DNA of 64,000 bases from Boswellia sacra (Eukaryota; Streptophyta; Magnoliopsida; Sapindales; Burseraceae), in contig SNVD02002577.1 in NCBI GenBank assembly GCA_013180625.2, positions 744,001 to 808,000 of the forward strand. The letters are read 5' to 3'. A program made the position numbers and the translations under genes. Of the stretch, positions 47,210 to 57,193 are shown piece by piece (the first letter of the stretch is position 1; the number at the start of each line of letters is the position of its first letter). The notes under the pieces are model-generated. The model searched no databases. It was not told where the DNA came from and was given only the letters and a program-made list of their open reading frames with translations.

Positions 47210-50080
47210 CACGTTCATCGACCAAGTCTTTGATTAATTATAGATCGGATTAATATTTCCAAACAGGAGTGCAAAGTAGATTTAAGTTGCAAAATAAAAT
47301 ATATGATAACAGAGTTATATAAATGATAAATGTTAAACTGTTTCTGATATGCACTAATCTTGGGTTATGTATTAAAGAGATTGGTGAAGATATGAAGGCT
47401 CCATTATTGGCATTTGGTAGGGCATATATATGAGCTAAAAACCATTCAGCTGCTTGCTCGTGATTTAATTTTTAAAATTTAAGTACCCACTAATTTTAAT
47501 TTCAATTTTTTATCCCACCTAACCGTCACTTTAATTTAATAAAAAAAGCCACCAACTTGAAGTCGTGAACTTATCCTGAAGATAACGAAATCAAATTTTA
47601 ATAAATGAATGATCACCATCCCCGCCATTCTCTCTATCTTAAAGACTAGAAGACTTTCTAGAAGGTTGACGCACATAATTGAGTTAAGGAGGCACCATTC
47701 TCGTCGCTCTTATTTATCTGACTCGTGAGCAAGAGCAAGTAATTATTATATTTTTAAGAATAATCAAACCCCATAAGGATTTTAAATTAAAAGTTGGGAT
47801 GTGAGCTAGCTTAGCTTCACATGGCCAAGTCAAAATTAAAAACATTTTATTTTAGCATGTTCAACATGGCATTCAATTTTTTATATATATGTCCAAAGAA
47901 GTGGTCAAAATTCTAAAACAAGCTCAAGCAGAGACGATTCTCCAAATGTTTGTAGAGTCAGTAAGAGCCACATGAGCCATCTGCTTCTTAATACAGATCT
48001 ATAATGGGACAAACCGCTGCTACGACTTCAAACAAGGCATCATATCACGGCGTGAAACTCAGTTTTTATATGGGAAAACATGTCACTAGTAATCATGAAT
48101 ACAAGAAGCACAGAAAATGAAGAATTAACTGTCAGTACTGTAAAAAATTAAAAAAAAAATAAAAAAGGAAAAATGCTATAATAGGTTTTTTTTTTTTTTT
48201 GTTTAATTGAACTGGAGCTTTCAGCTTTGCCCTTTATAGTGTGCACATGTACAAAAGCAGTACATTCTATTTGCAATGTAAAAGGACATCAGCCCATACG
48301 CTGGTCAGCCATTAATTGCTTGAAACTTATAGAGGCAATTAGGCACAGAGCTTAATTGCAATTTGCCAATTGCCAACATTGTAATCGAAGAGATGGTGAG
48401 TGGTGACCGAGTGCCGACTCCTTTGTTTCTCGAATTGGAATATTTTAGCCGAAGTGGTAACGGGATAGTCAGTTTTTGCAACCCTTTCAATGTTTCCGCC
48501 TTACCCAAATTTTTATATGGTCAATTCTTTCATCATATATAACCAAACTTGCACGCAATCGATCAGTCAGTTTCATACGTATAGTATCCACCAAATCCAT
48601 TTGTAACAAACAATCATTCAATGCTCCCGCGAGCAACCAAACTCCTCTCTTTCCTTTCAATAAGGCTTGCTACTATCAATGGAAGAACCAGCACAGATAC
48701 AGTACTACACCACTGTGACCGCCCCATTAAAATAGTTTTGATTAGTTGACTTGTGATCGTGTGTTAAAGCTAAGATGGCAGATAATGCCACATTGCCATG
48801 ACCCATTTTTGATGCAATATGGTATTGGAAATGTTCCAAATCTTGAAACAGTCGAGTCGATGCCTTGGCCATTCACTTTCTCTCCTTCCACCAAATCTTT
48901 TATGGTAAATCTTCTGGGTCCATCATATGGTTTTTTTTGTGTTAAATAATTAATGTTAAATCTTATTTAAGGAGAATTGCAAAAGGTCGATGTTATATTG
49001 TGCCCTTAATTGACAAAATAAACCTAACACTGTTTGTCAATGTTACCTAGCCATGTGTTTTCACACAGAATTTAAGGACAAATTGCGCTTTTTCTGACTC
49101 GATGTTTGTTTGTTTGTAAGAAAGCGTCTGTTTTAGACTCTTTTTTTGGATGCTACTTGCTAAATGCATTCGTGTATGCTTTGAGTGCACTACCAATTTC
49201 AAACAGCTTTGTATTGGGACTGTGTTTAGAAATCTTTCTCCTATTCTAAGCCCAAGACTGGCCTAAAATTCTTCTGCCAAGCCTATTCCGGTCTACAAGG
49301 TGGCATTCAGCTGGCCTGGCCTGGCGTAGAGGTCCAAGGCCTTCAAGAGGCAGAAAAACAAATACTACAAAAATGCGTCAGCTAGACTTGGGACACTTGT
49401 GACTTGTGTGTTTGTTAGGACTTCCACTCAAGTAAAATCATAATTGAATTTTATTAGAATACAACTTATAACAATAAAACTTTTATTAAAAATTTCTATT
49501 ATTTAATTGAATTAATACTTTTTAATCCTGAATTGTCAAAAGAATTTTGTTATAAGAGAGGAGTAAGGTAAAAATTTCAATTAAAATAAGGATAACTCAA
49601 AAACTGTTTTATTAATAGAAAACAAAGTATATACAAAAATTTAAAAAGATTTTAATATTAAAAAAGCTCATTTTGAAAAGTAGATGTATTAGCCAAAGAA
49701 TTGCACTCAATGTTTCAAGTATGAACGTCGATTAAGCTGGCCAACATACAAGCTCAGTACAAAAAATGGTGGGTCAAGCATCATATAAAGTTTATCTGGA
49801 TTTGTATTAGACTCGTGTTTTAGGCACAAAAATCCAATATGAGTTGACGTACGAATCATACAAAAATACGATTAATAATCTAGTAATTTAAAAAGTAAAA
49901 GATCAAAAACATATAAAACATTATTAAGAACAATTAAATGACAGCTAATGTAATTTTATTGAACAGAAAATTAAAAAAAAAGAAAAGAAAATGCAAAATT
50001 TGACGTGGTATGAATATGGTATAACAAAAAAATATTAACTTCGTGAGCAATGTTAACCTAATCTATTTAAGACCTGATAC

Positions 50081-50158
50081 AATATATATATACATATATA
50101 TATATATATGTATATATATATATGTATATATATATATACATATATATGTATATATATA
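50081..50158. repeat. TA-rich palindromic repeat
   Basis: TA runs interrupted at intervals by ACATA and TGTA, giving an imperfect palindrome of about 78 bp able to form a cruciform or hairpin. Confidence 0.85.
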
Positions 50159-51102
50159 ACTCGAAATCGATTAACCTTGCTTAACCAATACATGCACATA
50201 TAAGTAATTAAGCAAAGTAATAAGTCACCCTTACAAGTCGAAATATGTATTTAACAAATTAAAATAGAATAATTAACATTAATTCCTGGTACGTTGCTAT
50301 CATCATCGTATTAATTGAGGAAAATTAATGTGACATTTGGAAAGTATTAGTTGAGAATTTTTTTCATTTTAGTGACATAAAATCATCATAACTTGAATTC
50401 TATAAACCTCCTGCGACGGGCTAATTTGTGATGTAAAAAGCTGGGTTGTGTTTGTTTGTTCATTTTAAATTTTTGTTTTTAAAATTTAGAAAAAAATATT
50501 AGGTTGACTTTAAATTTTTTCGAATTTTAAAAATGATATGTGATTAATATTCATTTAAGTATATTGATAAATGTGCATTTTCAGAAAAAAGTATTTTAAA
50601 AATGTTAATAAACAAAGCTAGAAAACTTCAGTCTCTCCTGGTTGTGCTAAACATATAGATATATTAGGTACAATCTCTGAGCTTTGGCAACAATTCAACC
50701 CAAAATTTCGAGAGGGATATATATACGTTTGAGTACAAGTTAAATTATAGCACAACTGGCGAGCTATCGAGATATATTAGAACTACAGACGTAATTCATA
50801 GAAATGATGGATCACAATATAATTGGATCCTGACCAAGCCCCTTGATAAGTTATTCAAACAAATAAAAATAAATTGTAGTGAATTATCCAGCAATATTAA
50901 TTCACTATCGTTCATCGATCTCAAAATCATTCTTTTCACACAGTAGAACGACCTATTGTTAAATCTAGACAGAATCATCAACACAAAAATCTGAAATTAC
51001 CAAACAGCCTCCTATCCTATATATGATAATGAATCACAAATTAAAATAATGAAAAATAAAATAAAAGTATCATATCCTTTAATTACGTACAAACGAATCA
51101 GT

Positions 51103-51510
51103 TCACTCCTCGGAACCTGTCAATACCTTAACCATAATCTGCATCACTTTTACTCTCATTTCTAGAGCTGAAATGTAATCAGCTGTCTCTCTGAACAGCC
51201 CACCCATGTCCCTCGACTCACTGTTTGGAATTAGCTTCTTCAGGGTCCTCACCCTACGTTGAATCCCATTTGCAGGCCTTCTACTACCTTCCAGACGTGC
51301 CTTCTTCTTCATCAAAACCCCTCTGGGCCTCTTGGTTCTGTTGTGTCCTCCAATATTTCTCCTCGTACCCTTTTGTTGTTTCCTTATTTGCGACCTTCTC
51401 TTCGATCGGGCTTCCAAAACTTTGTTCCAGAGAGACTCATTCGACATGGGAAATTTCTCATTTCCTTGAATGAGACCCTTCAAGTCAAGAAGCGGTTGAG
51501 AAACACCCAT
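51103..51510 (-). CDS. UPB1: UPBEAT1-like atypical HLH transcription regulator
   Basis: A single-exon gene of 135 aa. The last 55 residues (RRVRTLKKLIPN, then GLFRETADYISALEMRVKVM and QIMVKVL) form a helix-loop-helix closely resembling Arabidopsis UPBEAT1 (bHLH151; recalled C-terminus VKVMQTMVQVL). UPB1 controls peroxidase genes and thereby the root transition zone (family knowledge). The region before the helix is strongly basic (KRRSQIRKQQKGTRR, KKKARLEGSRR), but it lacks the regular H-E-R spacing of E-box-binding bHLHs. It is longer at the N-terminus than the Arabidopsis protein. The start is the first ATG, preceded by a TATA box about 130 bp upstream. Confidence 0.85.
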   Translation of the reverse strand: MGVSQPLLDLKGLIQGNEKFPMSNESLWNKVLEARSKRRSQIRKQQKGTRRNIGGHNRTKRPRGVLMKKKARLEGSRRPANGIQRRVRTLKKLIPNSESRDMGGLFRETADYISALEMRVKVMQIMVKVLTGSEE

Positions 51511-51637
51511 ACTTGAGAAACTTCACTAAAAGATAACAGCTAGCTTTCGCTTCTCTCAATAAGCTTTTGAGCCACAACTCAATTTTTGGTTGCCAAAACA
51601 AGACCTTTGTAAGCATAAATGGCGCAATAGTGATTGC

Positions 51638-51646
51638 TTTTATATA
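51638..51646 (-). promoter_or_regulatory. Putative TATA box of the UPB1-like gene
   Basis: CTATATAAA on the minus strand, 128 bp upstream of the start codon at 51510. Confidence 0.6.
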
Positions 51647-52530
51647 GCATTTTGGAAGGGGGTGGTGGGCTATAAGGAAGGATAATGCAAATTAATTTAT
51701 TTTAAGATAGCCAAAAAGGGGAGGGACCACAACCACAATTTCAGAGAAGGACTCCAAGGGGAGGGAAGGGAATGAGGTAAATGAATAAGAGAGGGCCAAG
51801 TGTACCAAAGAGTTTTGGTTGTTGCTTTGAGCATGTTCTTCAACTCAATGCACATGCATCCACATGATTCTTCACCACCACCTCAACCTCCCAAACCACC
51901 ACCTTCACACATCTTTCTCGTCAAAACACCCTGGATTATTCCTCCCTTACTTTCCAAATTCAATGCATAGATAATGTGAATTGGGGTCATGAATTTCCTC
52001 ATTCCAGCTCGAACAACATGATGCTACTCCCCTAATATATGTGAACTTTGGGGCTCGATCATGGTGTTTAGCCAAATGTTTCCAAACAGGAAACCTATTC
52101 TTAAACCTATTTTTTAAAATTTAAAATTAGCATGCGCTGCAGATTGTTACTTGTCAATATTTGTGTCAACAAAAGTAGACATTTTAGATTCTAATGTTGG
52201 GATAAGGTAGTTTTTTTTTTTTCTGACATTCAATGAACCCTATTTTCCATCATCTGATGATTGCTTTTCTTAAGGAAATTAAAGCATCTAAAAATCATGT
52301 TTTAACATGTTTGGTTCATTTAAAGTACACCTTATACATCCACTGAAACAATCTTTGAGACAAAGATGCATGTATCTTAATTTGCCGCGCGCCGATATAA
52401 ACCACTAAATAAAGATCAGGACATTCTCATCACTGCATAAAAATATGGAATTAATCTTTAATTTCTCTTTCCCTTGTTTTCTGGCAACAAAGAATATCAT
52501 TATTAGCGGTTTTTTGGATGTTATTATGAA

Positions 52531-52581
<51 letters not shown>

Positions 52582-53993
52582 CAACCAGAACACGCTTCTC
52601 TTTTATTTGACTTGAAACAGTGGCAATGTTTTCCAGAAATAACTACTTTTATTATCTATATATTATTAATTAACAGAGACAACACGTTATATATATGTAT
52701 ATATATGATTACAGTTGATCGCTTACTATCGCATTAATTAATTTCTTGCAAATTACTGGCGACCGATATTGATAAATGAATCGGGTATTCGATCCTTTTC
52801 TCGCAACCTTGTTAAGATGAGAAGCTAATTAAGAATATGAATGCACATGCACTTGTTTTGCGTAAACATATGTATGCTCAATGATAGAAGAAATTAACCG
52901 ATTTTTGTCTGGTGGAGCAATGTTATTGAAAGGCTGATGAAGACCTACAAGCGCATGGCCTTAAACATGCAATCGTGGCTAAATGTCCATTAAGGAAGTT
53001 ACATGTACATATTCTACACAATTCCAGCGAACAACAATAGTTGTTTTTGACACGTATCCTTGCGCTGGACATAATGGACAAGTAGGTAGGAATATGGGAT
53101 GTTCTCTTCTTGTCATCCTTTGGTTGGTATATATACTCATTTTAATATATTGATTATATTAGTAGATAAGCCCATAATTAAAACAAACAAAAGTTATGAC
53201 GGCTACGCCACGTGGATGATAATTGATGGATCAATCCCGACTCCCGGGATCACAAACACAGTAATGCATTATTTATTGGTTTTTCTTAGTGATTATTCTC
53301 TAGGTTTACGTAACTTTGAAGCATCTTAGCTTAAAAACCCTCTCATATTTTTTCTATGAAGTGAGCCCCCATTGGACCATTACCACATGTCATAGAATGA
53401 TCATCTGTGGCCGAAACCCTATTATGCAGTTGTGAGTATAGTGACCATCGTGGGCCAGTAATGTTGAGCACGCACTGATTGAAACCAAGGATTGCACGTT
53501 CTCCATGTGCATGGAGAGAGTGAGCTGCTTAGCTATCGTTCAGCTTCAAGGGCCCTACTTTGAATTGTCTTCGTTTCTAATTTTAACCAGCTTTTAAATG
53601 TTGTATTGCTGTGCTGCAGGGTTATACTTTACAAACAGAAAGAGCAAATGGATGATGTGGATTGCGGCTGCAAACATGGCTCCTCAAAAGTGGGTTCTAT
53701 ATCTATCTTGTTCTTCATGTGCATAATGACGTGTTCACATGCAAATCAATGCCAACAATCATTTTCTTATATAAAATGCCCCATCATCATGTTCTGTGGT
53801 GTTTAGTGTATTAGCCTATGCGCATTAGTCATAGCGACTTGTGACTCTTAATTTGTAAAAAGAGTTCATAAAATTCATTTTACAAATTGGGCTGTGCAGC
53901 CCGCAAGCCCAGAAGATTGGACTTGAGAGCGAGTTCATGTTTGGTTCACATCAAGCCTCGAGTCTCAAAAAAACTAATAATTAAATAATAGGA
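51647..53993. other. Intergenic, no gene seen
   Basis: AT-rich unique sequence containing the upstream region of the UPB1-like gene and a TA microsatellite at 52533-52575. The open stretches at 53099-53329 and 53606-53806 have no recognisable product. Confidence 0.4.
52533..52575. repeat. (AT)n microsatellite
   Basis: About 20 AT units ending in a single TTATATA break. Confidence 0.95.
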
Positions 53994-54167
53994 TATTAAC
54001 AATTTATCCTTCAAGATTAAGTGAAAATACAAATTTTTCCTTATAAGATTTGAAATTATAAATTACTCTATGATTTTTGATTTTTGACGTTAAGTTAAAC
54101 GGAAAAGGAGGAAAGAGAAAATTTTTTTCACAATTTTATCAATATAATCTCATGTTCAGTAATTTAA

Positions 54168-54676
54168 TATTAACAATTTACCCACTGAGATAAAAAAAAT
54201 ATAAATTTCTCCTGTATATTTTGAAATTGTAAATTATACTCTTATTTTTGAATTTCGACATTAAATTAAGTAAAAAAATGACATGCTAACATGACATAAT
54301 CCGACACTCGACACAAAAAATACCGAGTTAGATTATGTCTTGTGTCGAGTGTCAGATTATGTTGGATTCATAATCCGACACTCGGGTATTTCTTGTGTCG
54401 AGTGTCAGATTATGTCGGATTCATAATCCGACACTCGGTATTTCTTGTGTCGAGTGTCAGATTTTGTTGTCGAGCTCGAGCGAGATTGTCGAGTTTCGTC
54501 GAGTTTAAATGATGGTTTCAATTTGGTTCAAATTTATTTTTTATTATTTATTTAATAAAGTTTTAAATATTTTTAATTATTATTATTGTTTTCGTCCTAA
54601 TTTTTTATTTATTTTTATCCTCGAGAGGGGAGAATTTGTATTTTTGTTTAATCTCAGGGGGTAAATTACTAAATAT
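54168..54676. mobile_element. Inner related inverted-repeat element
   Basis: Inside the outer element is a second pair of the same terminal family: TATTAACAATTTACCC at the left and, read inward from the right, TATTTAGTAATTTACCCCC with CTGAGATTAA. Either a relative inserted into the outer copy or the ends were duplicated. Confidence 0.55.
54339..54470. repeat. Tandem hairpin repeat, unit about 55 bp
   Basis: Units of TTGTGTCGAGTGTCAGATTA, then TGTYGGATTCATAATCCGAC and ACTCGG(G)TATTTC, repeat two to three times. Each unit carries the inverted pair CGAGTGTC and GACACTCG, and ATAATCCGACACTCG pairs with CGAGTGTCAGATTAT. Strong hairpins are expected on either strand. Confidence 0.8.
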
Positions 54677-54830
54677 CTCTTAATTTTATCGCACGAGTTT
54701 ATTTTCAATAATACCCCTACTCCGTTTAACTTAACGTCAAAATTCAAAAATCAGGGGACAATTTGTAATTTCAAATCTTATAAGGGAGAATTTGTATTTT
54801 TATTTAGCCTCAGAGGATAAATTATTAATA

Positions 54831-56254
54831 AACATTATCCATGATAATACTGAGAAAGATCCTCGTTTTAATTTTTATTTAGCCTCATAGGATAAATTGT
54901 TAAGTGGTTAAAATTTTGAAGATGAAAGCTAAATAACAAGTAGAAGATGGTGGTCATGCAACAACACAACATAGACAATGATGACAAATGACAATCCATG
55001 ATAGTACTGAGAAAGGTCCTCGTTTTAATCTCAGTTCGGTTAAAACAAAGTTACTAAATATATATGGTGGGAAAGGAAACACTTGGAAATGATTAAACTT
55101 AAACATGCAAGTCGGTATTTATTTTTTGCAAATTGATAATTACTTTAGACATTAAAAGTTGAGTAAAATTAACTACTTTTCAAGGAAGGAGTAATTGACT
55201 TGAAGTACATAACAGGCTAGCTTGTACATTCACCGTGCCGCCTACGCGGTTCTCGGATGGCGCGGGCCACAGGGGCAGGAGTAAATCTTGTGTACGTCCG
55301 CTGCAGTACCCAAGATGTACCTGAGGGGAGGGGCAGGGGGTTGCTCGCTTAGATCCCCACGTCCACATTCGCAACCGAGGTCACAAACAGTTCAGCCACA
55401 CAAATTAGGGCATGCCACTGATGCATAAATCTGTCCGATCCTTCTCCTTTCCCTTAACGAAAACATGAAGAGCCATATTTCAGGTTTGTGCGCGAATTGA
55501 ATAAAACCCACCCGTGGTTTTAAAATTTTTCTAATGCGGATGGCCTTAGATTCACGCTCAAACTCATGATTTGCCTTTTCTATGAAATTTCATTTCATGA
55601 TTAACTGCTGGTTGAGGACAATTTATCTTGGACGAATTGTAGTTGCAGACCTCATGAGTGGGCAAGGGCCACCATCGATATCTGTTTCCGTTGTGGAGCT
55701 CGTGTAGCACACGTATGCTATTTGCACCCTCTGTTTTGTGATTAAATTATCTAGTAAAATCTTGTTCGCTACATTTTTCGATTAAATTTGAATGATTGAT
55801 TCTTTTCGCCGGTTATCAGATTACAATTAGAAATTGAACTAGTGGTTGAAGAGGTTAATTTGTTACCCTTTACTCTTAAAAGATTGCAGAAGCACTAAAT
55901 TCCAGGTACTTGCTTTGATCACCTCATCATCAGCATGGAGTTGTTGGAGCCTGCATGTGGAAAGAAATAGCCTTTGCTAGCATAGCTAACTGTTTAATAA
56001 ATAAATGTTCTAGGAAGTTATAAACCTATGTTGCTTCGGGACAATTTTGTAGAGTTTTTTAAGTTGCTGCAATGTTGAGACCAACCGTGGAGAACCAAAG
56101 CAAAATATTACTTTGTGTGTATAGCAAAATACAGTATTGCAGGTGTTAACAAAAGCACGGAAGTATTAATGAATTTCATAGATAAAGATAAATTCTCATC
56201 GAAAGAGATAAAGTTAAATATTTAAAAGAGAACAGAAATCCTAACCTAATTTAG
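54831..56254. other. Intergenic with a duplicated block and a GC-rich insert
   Basis: ATCCATGATARTACTGAGAA followed by AGRTCCTCGTTTTAAT occurs at about 54837 and again at about 54996, a direct duplication. The GC-rich stretch is listed separately. Nothing else was recognised. Confidence 0.45.
55225..55390. repeat. GC-rich block of unknown origin, possibly SINE-like
   Basis: About 165 bp far richer in G and C than its surroundings. On the minus strand it starts near GACCTCGGTTGCGAATGTGG and contains short G/C runs and CCCCTGCCCCTCCCC. The beginning recalls the tRNA-derived head of plant SINEs, but a clear box B and an A-tail are not visible. An open frame through it (55180-55374, minus) has no known match. 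Confidence 0.3.
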
Positions 56255-57193
56255 CTATGTCAACCCATTGTCTCCTTGAAATAGATTATTAAATTTGCAT
56301 ATATACTTGAGTGCAAAACCAGTATTTTCGCCTTTATCCTGTGGATGATCCGATGGCTTATCGTCCTCTAAGGCTGCGTGATAATGATGACCACAATACG
56401 CGCCATTCTCTTCAAACGCCTTCAAAAGCTTCAAGAATACCTGCTTCATAGTTTCACCATTATTATTAGACTTCATCTGAATTTTATAAATCAGAAGAAT
56501 TGGATGAGCCCGGTTTCTGAAATGCCCTCTAACGAGATCTTCAAAATGCTGAGGAGGAAACTGGAGTGTATGCAGCATGGCCTCACAGTTGAGCATGAAA
56601 ATCTCTGTGTTACTCTTCATGGATTGCATGAGCATAATTGGATCGTAAGGACCAATCAGAACCTTTTGTTGAATTGTGACAAGTACTTTCAATATGTCAG
56701 ATTGCTCTGGATTCCACAATTGTTCTTTATGTAAACTCAACTTGTACCAACGATTTGGGATTAGGAGATTAAGCGAAAGTCTCCCAACACTAGTGCTCAA
56801 ACGTGGGTTGAAAGCAAATTCATTATAATGAAAGTAGATCTTGGGAGGCCGAGCCGGATAACTCTTTGGAAAGGCTATATCGAAGAAGAACAGACCATGG
56901 CAATAGGGGGTACCCTCCAAACCAGTTATTGCAGCTCTCATGAGATTTTCATGAACTCTAACAAAAATTGAACTTGGGAGACGCGTTTTCAAAACTTCCA
57001 ATTCCTTGTGGATCCTCTCGGCTAGCGGGCTTTCCGAATCAATTTGTCTGATTTTGTCTATTAAACGATGATCATAGGGAGGATATGCAAGGGTATCAAC
57101 ATTCTTGAACTGCTTGAACCTTCTCTCAACTTCATCTTCTATTTCTTCAATCTCTCCAAATATCCTCCTCTCTTCTTTTTTGTTATCATCCAT
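56255..57193 (-). CDS. UBC23/24/25-type ubiquitin-conjugating enzyme-like protein lacking the catalytic Cys
   Basis: A single open frame of 312 aa from the ATG at 57193. It shares the plant PHO2/UBC24-UBC25 class E2 fold signature: ERIHKELEVLKTRLPSSIFV, GLEGTPYCHGLFFFDIAFP and SYPARPPKIYFHY, with FEDLVRGHFRNRAHPILL after the core. Where family members have GKVCLSLL, this protein has GRLSLNLL, so Ser140 replaces the active-site Cys. The following stretch (IPNRWYKLSLHKEQLWNPEQS) is also unusual. Functional relatives charge ubiquitin on that Cys, so this protein should be inactive as an E2 or act as a non-catalytic variant. Lack of introns, where relatives have several (from memory), suggests a retrocopy or partial duplicate. 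The frame can be extended 10 codons upstream only through a GTG. Confidence 0.75.
   Translation of the reverse strand: MDDNKKEERRIFGEIEEIEDEVERRFKQFKNVDTLAYPPYDHRLIDKIRQIDSESPLAERIHKELEVLKTRLPSSIFVRVHENLMRAAITGLEGTPYCHGLFFFDIAFPKSYPARPPKIYFHYNEFAFNPRLSTSVGRLSLNLLIPNRWYKLSLHKEQLWNPEQSDILKVLVTIQQKVLIGPYDPIMLMQSMKSNTEIFMLNCEAMLHTLQFPPQHFEDLVRGHFRNRAHPILLIYKIQMKSNNNGETMKQVFLKLLKAFEENGAYCGHHYHAALEDDKPSDHPQDKGENTGFALKYICKFNNLFQGDNGLT

Larger units (their letters stand above)
44110..51102. other. Seven-kb gene-poor region
   Basis: No gene with recognisable product. Seen here are a GA repeat at 45950-45978, a GC-richer island with two G-boxes at 46130-46375, and a TA repeat at 47183-47209. There is also an AT palindromic field at 50081-50158 and a GGCCTGGCCTGGC direct repeat near 49312. 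Short open stretches at 46543-46734 and 48305-48949 lack family resemblance. I looked for common plant microRNA core sequences from memory and saw none. Confidence 0.4.
53994..54830. mobile_element. Outer long-inverted-repeat element
   Basis: About 837 bp with inverted terminal regions of about 110 bp. The left reads TATTAACAATTTATCC, AATACAAATTTTTCC, TTATAAGATTTGAAATTA and TTTTTGACGTTAAGTTAAAC. The right, read inward, has TATTAATAATTTATCC, AATACAAATTCTCCC, the same TTATAAGATTTGAAATTA, and TTTTGACGTTAAGTTAAACG. It has no coding capacity. I could not find a certain target duplication, so the superfamily is open (Mutator-type long-TIR MITE is one option). Confidence 0.7.

Noticed and set aside
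44110..51102. Possible microRNA or tRNA genes in the gene-poor region
   Set aside because: Scanning by eye for common plant miRNA cores and tRNA box A/B patterns gave no match good enough to report.
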